A stretch of DNA of 25,776 nt from Chara braunii (taxonomy: Eukaryota > Streptophyta > Charophyceae > Charales > Characeae), in assembly GCA_003427395.1 (NCBI GenBank), contig BFEA01000873.1:33901-59676 (forward strand), written 5' to 3'. The notes below the pieces were generated by a model. The model was not told the DNA's origin. It saw nothing but the letters and a program-made list of their open reading frames with translations, and made no database searches. Positions 7,341 through 19,062 of the stretch are shown piece by piece. The position numbers and the translations under genes are program-made. Each line of letters opens with the position of its first letter. Position 1 is the stretch's first letter.

Positions 7341-7566
7341 GGTGCCACCTTCGTCGCTCTCCATGCCCACCATCGAGCGACGACGCTAACGCCTCCAACC
7401 CAAGCTCTAAGGAAGGTAACGAGTCCCCGCCATCCCATAGACTCCCGCAAGGCCGCCATCGCGCAGCCACCCGCGGAGCAACCAGAAGGTCAGCCATCGC
7501 TCAGCAAAGCGGAGGGAAGGGCATCGAGACCTGAAGGCTCGACAAAGAAAGCAAGGGAGTGTAACT

Positions 7567-7672
7567 GAGAAGGAAAGACAAAGAGAGAGCAAGAGAGGGA
7601 GAGAGGGAGAAAGGGAGAGGGAAAGAGAAAAGGGGAAGAGAGAGAGGGAGTAAGGAAGGAGAGCGAGATCCG
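7567..7672 (+). repeat. Polypurine (GA-rich) tract in LINE 5' UTR
   Basis: About 105 bases of almost pure A and G (GAGAGGGAGAAAGGGAGAGG type), with only isolated C or T. It is capable of triplex formation with its own duplex. Confidence 0.9.
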
Positions 7673-8094
7673 CCAAAGAAAGGTACAAAAGAAGAAAAGA
7701 TTAAGGAAATCAAATCAAGGGCAGAGTGGCATGGCAAGTTGTCTTGCCGCGCGCGTCCTCGTACACGTCATCTCCATAAGCATCATACGCCATCGCTGAG
7801 GAGGAGAAATTCTCCCGCCTCGCCCTTCGGGCGCGGCACTGTGGTCCGTCGCGATTAAGGACACGTCACAACATACGGGAGCAGGTCTCAGCAGCGGTTT
7901 CAGTTCAAGCCATCGTCGAAGACACCATATGCCTTCATCGAGGAGTTTAGCCCCAGCCGTGTCCTTCGGGCGCAGCCAGGCAAGAAAGGAAAGCAATTGA
8001 AGAACTTCCGGTTGCTGCGAGGTGTCGATTGAAGCGGCCATCTTCAGCCCCGACCAAAGACCGACCTTTTGTCAAGTGAGAAGCCGTCGTCCCC

Positions 8095-10140
8095 CCACTA
8101 ACACTCACTTTGGTTCCAGGCTCCATCTTTTCACCTTCCCGACCCTACGACCTCTCTACCCCATCTCGATTCCTTCCATACTTACTCTCTTGATGATCTC
8201 CCNCCCCNCCCCCCCCCGCCTCTTCCTTTCCTAGCCTAATATCGCCGTGATCTACTCAAGACTCTCCCTCCATCCTCTACCACCTTAATTCCTTCGCCTG
8301 GACTTACGTCGACCCCCCTCTCAATTGCTCCTCTCCACCCGCCTCCCAGACTTTTAGTCACCCTACTCCGATCCACATCGATCGATGCCCGCTCCCTCCG
8401 TAAGTAGCCCCCAACATTGCTCTATGACCCCTCCCCCTCCCCTCCCCCCCTCATAACATTCCAAATTTGACCTTTCTCAAAGTTGTCGACCTATCACTTC
8501 GCGCCACCCACCCGCCATATTAGTACTCGGGGCCAGCGCCCCCCCCCCCCCCCCCCACCCATTGCCTCCCTTTTCTCCCTCTCTTGTTCCCGCCTTGAAC
8601 CCCGCATTGGTTCCATCGTCACCACAAACCTGATCAGATCCCCCATCCCCCACCCCGCCTCATCTTGACCAGCTCCCGCCTGCACCCAGCCTCGGTTCCA
8701 CCCCGATCCCATTACGACCCTCCCCTCTCGCGACCTCACCTCGATCCCTTCCACATCCTTTCCGTCCCAATCGCAACTCTGTCCTACCCCAATCTCGTTT
8801 CGACCCCATCCCGCCCTCTTCTCGACCCCAACCCGATCCCACCATCTAGATCCTAACTCGACCCTTCCCCGATCCCGCATCCCTCCCGGACTGACTTCAA
8901 TTCCCGAAACGCACCAACATCAACCCCAAACGGTACTCATTGCGACCCCACCCTATCCTCATCCCGATTCCATCTCAAACCCGCCCCTTCGGCACCATCC
9001 TCTCTCCAACCACGAGCTCGATCTCCTCCCACGTCCTCCCTAAATCTGGTCCGCTAACACATCAGCCTCACTCCGATCCGGACCCCACCCCTTCTCTTCC
9101 CGTTTCCAACCCCGATCCCAACCCAGATCTCACCGCGATACTAATCTCTCTTCCGCCCGTCCCTAACTTCGACCCCGTCCTATCCCAACCTTGATCCCAT
9201 CCGCGATCCCTTCCTACAGCCGTTCTAACCCGACCTTTACGACCTTTACCCCAATCCCAGCCCACTTATGAAGAGCATACACCTCATCCCCACCTCTTCC
9301 GCTCTTCGACCCCATCCTGAACACGTGTTGACCTTGTCCCATCTCTATCCCGATCCCAACTCGTTCTCACTCCGATCCTATCCCAATCCCACCCCGACCT
9401 CAACCGCTCCTTTCACGACCCCATCCCGACCCCAACCGACCTCACCCCGATTTCAACCCATCCCAGTCCCAATCTCAAACCGACCCCGATCCCGATCCCG
9501 ATCCCGATCCCGATCTTCCCTCCAAACCCGATCCCGATCTTGCCTCCAAACTCGATCCTGTCCCTGATCCCGATCTTGTCTCCAAACCCGATCCCGATCT
9601 CATTCCAGATCTTGCTCTCGACCCTGGTCTCGATCCCGACCTGAGTCCTGACCCGTTCCCGTTACAGACCCAGTGCCCAACCTCGATACTTTCCTTCCTC
9701 CCATCCAAACACATTCGGCACCCATCCCCGACTCCATTTAGACTCCACTTTTAGTCCCACTCCAATCCCGACTAACACCCACCCCACTCACAACCCCACC
9801 TAACACTAACATCCACAAACAATCCATCTTCTCCCTTCTTCTACAATCACACAAATACTCTGACTTCGCCTCTCCCCTTTCTCTCCAAGTCGATCACCCC
9901 AACTATCACAGTTTCCCCTCGAATAGTACTATCACCCCCACCCAGTATACACGATACAGTCCAACACCATTCTCTCCTGTTTGCTAATCCGGCGGTCTAC
10001 ACCCCTATATCAATCTCAATCCCATAGCAGTCCCAGTTGACTCTACCGGAGAAATCTCAGAAGTATGAGCAGAGAGGAGGGTCTCATCCCTTCCCTCTGT
10101 CCTACACCAACACCTACCTTCTAATACACCCAGCCTAATC
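8095..10140 (+). repeat. C-rich, G-poor tract with degenerate GATCCC-type repeats
   Basis: About 2 kb of strongly strand-asymmetric sequence is built from variants of CGATCCC, CGACCCC and CCCAATC. It includes a C18-type run near 8540 and Ns at 8203 and 8208. The densest part is at 9479-9615: five to six consecutive CCCGAT units, then about three copies of a roughly 30-bp higher-order unit containing CTCCAAACCCGATCCCGATC. The complementary strand is rich in GGG runs. It belongs to the LINE 5' UTR by position. Confidence 0.85.
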
Positions 10141-10164
10141 ATCACCCCCCAACCAAACACAAGG

Positions 10165-12671
10165 ATGGAAGGAATGGGCATGGAAACGCAGAATTGGCTT
10201 GCAGAACGGACTAGAGCTACGCTCATCAAGACCACAAAACTAATTGATCGGGGTGGTAACAACAAGGAAGAAGTAGTAATTTACGAATGCCCCAAGGAGC
10301 TAACTACCAAACAAGAGGAGCTTCATAGCAAACACGCAGTCTTATTCACCTTCTCCAAAAAAAGTCAAGAGCTGGACAGACAGGCGAAGCTCAAATGGAT
10401 TTTGGAAAAGTTGAAATCACTGGAGCCAATCCAAGGGCAAGAACCAAAAGTATCTTTTCACCCAAGAACAAGAAAAGTTATCATGGTAATGTGCATGGAA
10501 GAAACACTTGCTTGCTTCCTGAAGAACAAGTGTTTCACCTGCAACTCGTCAGTGGTGACGGTTCACCCATGGAAAAAAGCGGCAAACTTCCAACAAACAC
10601 CTTTTAGGTACAGACAGGAACTGATCAAAAGGCGTTTCTGGATTCAATTTGACAACGTACCGGAAGGTATGCATGGAAGCATCAAGGAGAGAGTCACAAT
10701 GGAATACGGTCACTTCAGAGAGACGCAATGGATTGTTTCAACACCAGATTTTCTTACCCCTCAGCACAATCAGATGACGGTGGTACTGGACACAGGAGAT
10801 AGTCCCACACCCTTCACACCAGACGAATGGTTTTTCTCGCAGGATAACAAAGTCATCAGGATCACCGTTTCCAGCAAAACCAACCCGGTGTGCTTCAAGT
10901 GCAGGCAGAGAGGCCACTTGGGCACAGACGCCAGCTGCCCGAAAACGAGAGAGAGCACAAAGCCCAAACCTCTCAAAACAGCAAACCTGCAGGAGGTCGA
11001 GAACAAAAAGGGATATTGGTACATACCTGACCCGCAGTATGCAGGCTGGGTATTCAACGACAACCTGGACACACCCGACTGGGTATGGACCATTGACCGG
11101 GAACCTACCCCCAGGCCTGAAGTGTACCCTCCATACGATAGCAGGTGGCAAATGCTCAAAACAGAAAGAAAGTCACCCAAATGCTTCACCAAAGAGCCGA
11201 TTATAAACGTTGACATGCTGAAGCAAGAGATTTGGGAAAGAGACTCGTGTGCGGACCTGAAAACAGTCCAGGAAACCACAGGAAGGCACTGGGTGGAAGT
11301 GGTCAAGAGGCGGCAACAAGAGGAACAGTCAGCGAAGGAACAACACAAGCAAAAAACTTACTCCAGAAGGCAGCAAAGGGTAAAAGGAAAAACGGCCAGC
11401 GATCAGGGAGCAGAGGCTGAAGGGACAGGTGAGACCACAGGGGGGGAAGATGGTGATACAACCATGAAGGAGGGAGAGGGAGAAAAGAACCCAGTGTTGG
11501 GAGTGAAAAGGAAACACATTGATGACCAAAAGGGGGGAGAAGACACAGAGGAGGATCAGGAACACATAGAGTCTGAGGACTAGCCATGGTCAGGTCAACA
11601 GGAAAGTGATCTCTTGGATTACATTCAGTTCTTTGAAAAAAAAAGGCAAGACACGTACGAACTGCAGCTAATACTTCACAGGGAAGAGCAGAAAAATAAG
11701 TTGAAAGCAAAAATATCCAATCCATCGCAGATAATCCCACTTTCAGAGAATCCCTTCGCTCCTCTGGAAAGGGAAGAAGAGCTTGCAGCCTTTTTTGCAG
11801 AAAAATATTGCGCATCAAAAGAGGACCAAGAAATGGAAACGGGGGAAAACGGTCCGGGCTCTTTGAAGGAGGCAGCCCAAAGCAAAGGGAAAAGATTGCC
11901 AAGCTATAAGCCAACCCAACTTCTAGCGGACCAAGGGAAACAAAAAGGGCAAGAGGAATCTGACAAGTCACTGACTCCCACTGAACAACTGGGCATCCAG
12001 GTTGAGGCCTTACACGCTCAGAATGCAAGGCTCACAAATCTGAATAGGGAAATGCAACTTCGTACAGTGGCGGCGCAGGATTTGCAGCACAAAGCACACG
12101 ACGCTTTCTGGGAAAGGGCCAGAAAGGAAGCAAACTTGCTGCTACCATCTTGAGCAGTAATCCCCATTCAAAGAGACCCAGTGACAGAGGAATGGAATGT
12201 GGCAGTTCACGAGGACTTCTCAATACTCAGATGGCAACTTGGCTAAAAGAGGGAGGATGTGATGAGAAAGATCACCAAGGGAAAGGAACCCAGCCTGATG
12301 GGATTGGCGGGCAAAATACAAGAGGAACAGATGGGAAGCCAAACAGAATCCTCAGGAGCAAAGAAAGGGAGGAATCACACACAGTGTCCTTAGGAGCAAA
12401 GAAAGGGAGGAATCACACACAGTATGACACTAGACCCCTGGTGGTCCGTTTGAACCAAGACACAGATCTCCCTGAGGACCTTCAATGGAAACCTTGGTGG
12501 CTGGTGGCAGCTTTACCACTCACAGCACTGGGAAGCGAATCAACCATGACTCAGAATGCAGCAGCACTAGCAACTCTGGTGGATGCAGGAGTCCTAGAGA
12601 AGGATGAAAGTGAGCTGCCTTCTCTCCTCTTTCCAATGGAAGAGGAGGCGCTGAGCAGTTCTGAGATCTAA
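10165..12671 (+). pseudogene. LINE ORF1 (nucleic-acid-binding Gag-like protein), broken
   Basis: The ORF starts at ATG 10165. It is uninterrupted for 472 codons to TAG 11581, and the same frame remains protein-like beyond it, through TGA 12151 and TAA 12244, up to a 38-bp tandem duplication that shifts the frame. Reading then continues in a second frame to TAA 12669. Around residues 110-220 is a region resembling the DUF4283/RRM-like part of plant L1 ORF1 proteins. A zinc knuckle follows, CFKCRQRGHLGTDASC (10890-10937; C-x2-C-x4-H-x6-C, with two more residues before the last Cys than the usual x4). The C-terminal half is charged, with a coiled-coil-like stretch IQVEALHAQNARLTNLNREM near 11995-12054. 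Whether TAG 11581 is the natural end or a mutation is not settled. The protein would bind LINE RNA. Confidence 0.75.
12354..12423 (+). repeat. 38-bp tandem duplication inside LINE ORF1
   Basis: AGGAGCAAAGAAAGGGAGGA plus 12 further bases occurs at 12354-12385 and again at 12392-12423. The offset is 38 bp, not a multiple of three, so it shifts the reading frame. Confidence 0.95.
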
Positions 12672-12714
12672 TCAGAACACTNNAAATTCAANGGACGATG
12701 ATTCCAAATAAACT

Positions 12715-15700
12715 ATGAAATCATCAAGGGGAGACCTAGTGATCCAATCCTGGAATGTTAGAGGGCTAGCCACTATCTTAACAAACCAAGAAAAGTGGCA
12801 CTGCCTGATGAACTCAACAGGTTGGTACGGTCCCAACCCCCCGGACATAGTCTGCTTACAAGAAACTCATCTAACTAATACGGACACACACTCTTTAATA
12901 GAGAAAGAAATAATCAAAAGGTTAAAAAACGCTGCAGCGATAGTGACAGCCCACAGCCCACAACCATCTTCAGCAGGGGTACTAATATTACTACACAACC
13001 AAGCCTTAGACACGCAACAACTTCAAATAAGAACTGCAACGGACCCAGTAGGAGGTAGATGGGCAAAACTAGAACTGACGCTTAAAGGAGAAGACATCAC
13101 GTTGGTAAACCTCTACGCCCCAAATGCGTTAACAGGGAGAACATTGTTCTTTGAAGAAGTAAGAAGACTAATCCAACCTCAAACGCATACAATATTGGTA
13201 GGAGATTGGAACAGTACATAGAACTCCCAGTTGGATGGAATCTCATGGGCAGATGGAACCACACAAGACCCATCAAAGGTAGCTTTGTCTCACTTAATGA
13301 CAGAATGCAACCTAATAGATCCTTATAGACTTCGGAACCCGCAAAAAAAGGAGTATACTTGCATTAGGAAAACAACACTGGGCAGAACCTCTTTTTCTAG
13401 GATAGACTTCTTTCTTATATCAGAATCATTAGAGGGAGCAGTACTAGACACTACAATAGGTAGGATCCCCCATTACGATGGCTTTGACCACAACCCCATC
13501 ATCATGAAACTGGCACTATCAGATGACACTTCTCCTGGGAAACGTTTCTTCAAGCTGAACACTTCACTCCTTAAACTCGATTCATCCAAACAAGAATTCA
13601 GAGCCAAGTCGGCGGAAATCAAGGACAAACTAAAAGAAGGGGAAGTAGTGAGAGACCTCCCACTCTCTATTCACGAGATAAGTCAATGGGCAAATATCTT
13701 CTCAAGAAGATAGGCAACCAGGAGGAAAGCAAGACAGCAAACTCTGGAAGCTATGGTTGAAATAGCCAAATTCAACCTAATAGCCAATCCGGGGGCAATC
13801 GTGTATGAACATCTTCTAGAGGAAGCGAGAACAGAGCTGAGACAATGGGCGGAGTGGAGAAGACAGGGACTAGCGATCAGAGCCAGAGTAAGGGATTGGG
13901 AAAGCAACGAAAGCATGACAAAATTTTTCTTCCAAAAGATCAAATCAAGTCATAGGAATAGTAGGATATAAGCCCTTAGGGACACTTTGGGAACTACGCA
14001 AACGACACCTGAAGAAATATTAAAAGTAGCAACAGGTTTCTACCAGAACCTTTACGCCTCTAAAACCTTCCTGGAAAACCCAAACAACGTACGAAAAGCA
14101 AGAGAAAATTTTCTAAAGTACCTGGACAAAAGTCTCAACCAAGAAGCAATAGATCTTTTAGAAAAAGAAATCACAAATGAAGAACTTTTTGAAGCACTTA
14201 GGAGCATGCAACCAAACAAAACACCAGGCAAGGATGGACTTCCGAAGGAATTTTGGCAAGCAAATTGGCACCTAGTAGGCGAATCCGTTACAACCTTTTT
14301 CAAGGAAGCCTTCACTAAGGGATCTATAGGGCAGACCCATAACCCTCTTACCAGTGATTTACAAAATACTAGCTAAAACCCTAGCCAATAGAATAAAAAA
14401 CGTGACAGATAAATGCTTCCACTTAGACCAAACAGGGTTCATACCAGGAAGATATATTTTAGACAACGTAGGAACGCTAAACGAGGCCACTAAAATAATA
14501 AAGGATAAAAAAGTACAGGCAGCCATATTATTCTTTGACTTCGAAAAAACCTATGACCAGGTTAATTGGGATTTCCTTCAACATAGTATGGAAAAGATGG
14601 GAGTAGGACCAAACTTTAGAAGATGGGTAAGAGTTCTATATGGAGATGCCAGAGGAATGGTACAAGCTAACGGTCATCTCTCAGAGAAATACGAAATGAC
14701 TAGATCGGTAAGACAGGGAGATCCACTAGCAGCACCAATCTTTCTTTTCGTGATGGAAGCAATAGCAGCCTATCTCCGTAAAGACCCATCAATAGAAAGA
14801 CTAGTAATCCACCATGACGGAAGAAAAATAGTCATCCCCACAACTATACTATTCGCAGATGATCTGACCGTACTCATCAGAGCGACAGATTTCTCGTTCC
14901 AAGCGCTCACAAAAGCAATGCAGGCATTCCAGTTAGCAGCAGAAATGAAAATAAACTGGAAAAAGGCAATAGGATGGTGGCTAGCTCCTTCCCTACCTCC
15001 CCAACAAACCCAAGATACACAAGGCATACAATGGCTGGACCCACAGTAGCCAATCCGTTTCCTAGGCATTCAAATAACATCAGAAGGAACAAGCAATTCC
15101 TCAGGAACCAGCCTACTTCTCAAAATGACTAACAAGCTGACTGGATGGCAAGCAGTCAATGTATCCCTCATGGGAAGGGCGCTAGTTCTCAACACATCAA
15201 TTCCATCCACAGGATGGTACGTGGCATCCCTCTGGAACCCACCATAAAGCTTTTTCGTAAGCCTCAAAAAGAAGATAGGATCTTACCTTTGGAATGGAAA
15301 GGCGGACAATGAACATTACATCTCTAAGGTAGCCTGGAAATACATTACCAGGCCCAAGCATCAAGGGGGACTCGGCATATTAAACCCCACGATACAATTT
15401 CAAGCACTGCAACACAAATGGATCATAAAACTCCTTTTCAACAGAGAATTGCCATGGCACGAGATGGCCCTCCATCAGATCAGAAACTTGGTTCCTTTCA
15501 AAGTAGACCCAAACATCGAAGGGTGCCATTGGCTCCTCAATCCCTCCTGGAACCCAAGAAGAAGAGAAGGGGGAGGACAGGCAAAAGAAAAGGACCCCAC
15601 AAGCGAACACTGGGCCACATTAATAAAACACTGGAGAACATGCCTTCCGCAAAAAATAAGAACACCAAGAATAAGAGAAGAAGTCCTAAGGCAGCCGCTG

Positions 15701-17074
15701 TTTGGAAACCCCCTGCTTACGGACCAAAATCATAAACCATGGTCCCTGAACACAAAAGGCAAACATTGGAGGAAGTGGATGAGCAAGGGAGTGTGGAAAA
15801 TAGAGCACATTTGGAACTCAGAGCAAAACAGATGGTTGACAGAACAAGACCTCAGAACTAAACTCAAAGGAATCCACAATCTGAAGGAACAGTTAGCAAG
15901 AATTCTAGAAAGCGTACCATTAAAATGGATTCTCCTCCTGAAAAGCAAAAAAAATTGGGTGGTAGGGGACTGGGCCACAAAAATTGATTCCGAAGAAAAC
16001 CCCCCAACCAGAGGGTATTAATTGCTCCAAATAAAAGATGGGCAGGAAGGAAAAGCAGAATTTATGGCTTACGAACTAGAAGAAACACATAAAACTTGGG
16101 TAGCATTAGGCAGAATAATAGAACCAGGGAGAACAGAAAACCTCAATACCCTTAAAAGAGTACGCGCATGTACACTCAGAAGATTCAGAAACCCAAACCC
16201 TGCAAGGCAACAAGACATAAACGGAATCAGGCTGTACAGACCAGACCTAGACATCAAAGATCTAGAAGTAGACCCAGCGGAATGGGGATGGATGGTACCT
16301 AGCTTTCCAGGGAAAGCCAAGAAGCTCACCCCTATATATGATTATGAAGTCAAAATAGGCTACAAACTGGGCAATTGCACAAGGGAACCCCTCCCAGTAA
16401 TCTCAGAAAGGTGGAAAAGAAACTTGGGAGAAAACGCAGGATGGGCAAATAAAATTCCTTGGAACCAGTATACAAATATAAGACCAGTAAGAATCAGAAG
16501 CCTGAAGTGGCTTATTCTGTATTGGGCGGTGCCAGTCAACCAATGGTTGGCCAAAAGGAGAAAACAGCAAGAGTCCCAACAACAAGCATCCATGTGCAAA
16601 GTTTGTAATGACCAAGCAGAAGAATCTCTGGTACATTGCCTAATAACATGCCAACAGGCTCAGGAAGTGTGGAACAAAACCAAAAACAGCTGGCAAAGGC
16701 TAACAAACCTAAACCTCCCTAGCAACTCTGTATATTTGCTAACGGGAGGACGAGAAACAGAAGCACTAGAGGAATCTACACTACTGATGGCAGACTTATG
16801 GAGGAGAGCAACACTCTGGGCAACATGGAAAGCAAGGTGCAAGGGCACTCTAGAGGGACAAACGACATCTCTAGAGGAGAAATGGACAGAAATAAAAAAC
16901 ATAATACAAACGGAAGTAAGAGCACGCTGGATCCAAGAGCAAAAAGATCAACAAAGGTTAATAACACCGGACAAAAAAGAACTGAGTCTGAGAAATTTCC
17001 AAAAAACATGGCTTTTGGAGAGCAGAATCGCAAAAGTCGAGGGAAGCACTTTACTTTTCACTGACTGGGACTAA
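12715..17074 (+). pseudogene. LINE ORF2: AP-type endonuclease, reverse transcriptase, zf-RVT; broken
   Basis: The start is ATG 12715 (MKSSRGDLVIQSWNVRGL). Endonuclease motifs are all present: SWNVRG, CLQETHL, NLYAPN, VGDWN, SRIDFFLIS and DHNPI (12760-13500). RT follows: a PNKTPGKDGLPKEFW region (about 14210-14255), IPGRYILDN, the catalytic FDFEKTYDQV (about 14535), RQGDPLAAPIF, and the active-site LFADDLTVL (about 14850). The 3' part has a zf-RVT module, CKVCNDQAEESLVHCLITC, near 16594-16650. In-frame stops are at 13219, 13711, 13969, 15047, 15245 and 16019, and a deletion with frame change lies near 14335. The natural stop is TAA 17072. No RNase H domain was seen. The intact protein would nick the target and reverse-transcribe LINE RNA. 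This copy is inactive unless stops are bypassed. Confidence 0.93.
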
Positions 17075-18459
17075 CAAGAAGGAGATCTTTACCTAATGTC
17101 TGACCATCCTCAACTGCTCCCCAACCTCGGCCTTGACTAAGTTCGTTTCAACACATGCAGTCATAGCCTCTAGGCAATTGTTTCCAGTCATTACCATCTC
17201 AGTTAACACATATCCCCCACGGAAAAGTATGGGACGGAAGCAGTGACAAGTCTCAACAAATCTCCCTTCGCGGTCCAACAACTCTACGCGCTACACTAGA
17301 CTAACATCCTAAAAGAGTCATGGCAGACAGCAGTGAACAGCGCCCTTCTCAACAGAAAAACGTCTCGGAGGAACAGAAGGAAGGAGAAAGGCAACAATAC
17401 AGCAGAAGAAGGGCTCTAGTACAAAGAGCAGACAGAAACAGAAACAGCTGATTAGCAGAGACTTCATGCAGAAGGGGGCTTTCCAAACAAACCAAGATGG
17501 AGGAGGAAGAACATCAGCGTAAACAGGACAAGGAAGGCCAACAAATGGGGAACTGAGAGGGCGAAAAGGATGTAGTGAGGGGGAGGACTGAGCAGCAGCC
17601 CAGAACAGACTCAGGAAAGTGGAAGGGGACGAACATTACTGGAGCGAGAATGCACTGCAGAACTACGGCCTGGGGAAGCAGACAGGATACAGCAAGAAGA
17701 GACCTGCTACGAAAGGGGCACTAAACGGCAAGGAGAAAGAGTTGGACAAGTTCGGTGGACCTAGGAAGGATCGGCACCAATCAGAAACAAGCAAGGCCTC
17801 CAACAACGAGCAAAGCAGTCCTGGATCAGGACAAGGACAAAGGAAACAGGGGGCATGCGAACAGGGCTGACTGGAGGGAACGATGGAGAATAGACACACA
17901 GGCCGAATGAGGAGATTTTAAGGTCGAGGAACAGACAAAATAGACAAGCGTAAAAGGGCACAGCCAGGGATTGATAACACAGAGTTGGACGGACGGCACC
18001 AAAAGACAAGAGCAAAGTGGAAGGACAGACTCAAAGAGAAGGCTGGAATACGGGTTCGCAGGCTGTGGGTTTAGGGTTTAGAGTTTAGAACAGGTTTTCA
18101 AAAGGGGGAGATCATGCACCACAGGCAGGGCAGATGAGTGGGGAGGACACAGGCCGACAGGGACAAAGGCTGAACTCTTTCTAGGAGACATAATATTATA
18201 CGGCAGATCTGTACTCCAGATCTGAGAGGAAAGAGAGGGGTAAGGCAAGCTGACAGTGAATCCTCCACCAAGGTGGAGCAATCAATGCTGTTCAGGGGTC
18301 CTTTGGCCAAACGGAAGGAAGCGTGGTTAAGTTTCAATGTAATGTGCATCTTGACTTGCCGGTGGAAAAGGAACCGGACTGACGCTCCCCAGAATAGAAG
18401 GAGCCAGGACCATAAGGCCCTGTATTAAAAAAAAAAAAAAAAAAAGGAAAGAAAAGAAA
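17075..18459 (+). other. LINE 3' UTR and poly-A tail
   Basis: There are 1.38 kb without credible ORFs, rich in AGG/GAC-type purine segments. They include a telomere-like run at 18064-18088 and end in A19 (18427-18445) plus GGAAAGAAAAGAAAA. It is part of the LINE because it lies between ORF2 and the right target-site duplication. Confidence 0.85.
18064..18088 (+). repeat. Telomere-like TTTAGGG run
   Basis: GGGTTTAGGGTTTAGAGTTTAG holds two plant-type TTTAGGG units plus a degenerate third, inside the LINE 3' UTR about 350 bp before the poly-A tail. Confidence 0.8.
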
Positions 18460-18476
18460 AGAATTTGTGCTGTTGA
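18460..18476 (+). repeat. LINE target-site duplication, right copy
   Basis: AGAATTTGTGCTGTTGA directly follows the LINE A-rich tail and equals 7324-7340. Confidence 0.93.
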
Positions 18477-18560
18477 TCATCCTGAAAATCCTGAAACTCT
18501 GATGAATTTTTTTTTGGCAAAATTGCCTGAAAATGCACTTTTGAGGTGCTGTTTTATGTG

Positions 18561-18591
<31 letters not shown>

Positions 18592-19062
18592 ATATGTTAG
18601 TAAGAAGTGCACTCTATACATTGGCGTGGAGTTTGCTTGAAATGGCCTTATGGTTTTCTTATAAATTGAGGTGAAAAATGGGGGGTCGGTTAACTGGCTC
18701 TCGTTTCCAGATACTTTGAAGTGGTGCTCGCCGCTCGGAGATATTGCGACCTGGGCTATTTAGCGAGTCTGACTCAAAGTTGTTGTCAATGGGGCTGGGC
18801 GCCCATAGCGCCGATAGGAAAAGTGTGTGTTAAATGGAAGGCGACGATTCTGAGGAATATTTCTGGTTTGGACAGTACGGTAGTGGCGATCCCCTTGGGT
18901 TGTATAAGGGGACAACGTTCCGAAAATGAAAACACGCTAGAATTCTAGTGTTTTCTGAAACCGACAGCAGTACATCACCCAGGCAAAATGCTGAATAACG
19001 TTTTAGGAGGGACACTTGAACAGAACTCAAAATGTGATGGAAAATAAAGAAGTATACAACCT
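18477..19062. other. Host flank of the LINE, no gene seen
   Basis: AT-rich sequence with poly-T runs (for example about 18561-18587). The block 18721-19020 has no recognisable product. An inverted repeat, GAAAACA then CG then the perfect palindrome CTAGAATTCTAG then TGTTTTC, is at 18928-18955. Joined across the LINE, this sequence is the continuation of 7127-7340. Confidence 0.6.

Larger units (their letters stand above)
7341..10164 (+). promoter_or_regulatory. LINE 5' UTR
   Basis: This is the region from the left TSD to the ORF1 ATG. It consists of about 200 bp of mixed sequence, a purine tract (7567-7672), about 400 bp containing two CCTTCGGGCGC segments (near 7825 and 7965), and then about 2 kb of C-rich sequence with few Gs. 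L1-type 5' UTRs normally carry an internal promoter; none can be located by eye. There is no credible ORF: short frames here are poly-Ser/Pro or Gly-Ser repeats. Confidence 0.75.
7341..18459 (+). mobile_element. Full-length L1-type LINE, about 11.1 kb, broken ORFs
   Basis: The element is bounded by an identical 16-17 bp target-site duplication (7324-7340 and 18460-18476) and ends with A19 followed by a short GGAAAGAAAAGAAAA tail, the signature of target-primed reverse transcription. In order it contains a 2.8-kb 5' UTR, ORF1 (10165-12671) with a CCHC zinc knuckle, a 43-bp spacer with Ns, ORF2 (12715-17074) with endonuclease, RT and zf-RVT, and a 1.4-kb 3' UTR. It is longer than usual plant L1 elements because of its UTRs. 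Both ORFs carry in-frame stops and ORF2 an internal deletion, so it cannot move on its own. The coding part is A-rich, as in L1s. Confidence 0.95.

Noticed and set aside
9475-9714. Minus-strand Gly-Ser-rich frame and plus-strand Arg-Ser-rich frame
   Set aside because: Both follow from the CCCGAT hexamer array and have no non-repetitive coding signal.
10738-12028. Long minus-strand open frames under LINE ORF1
   Set aside because: They are antisense shadows of the plus-strand ORF1, which has a zinc knuckle and A-rich L1 composition.
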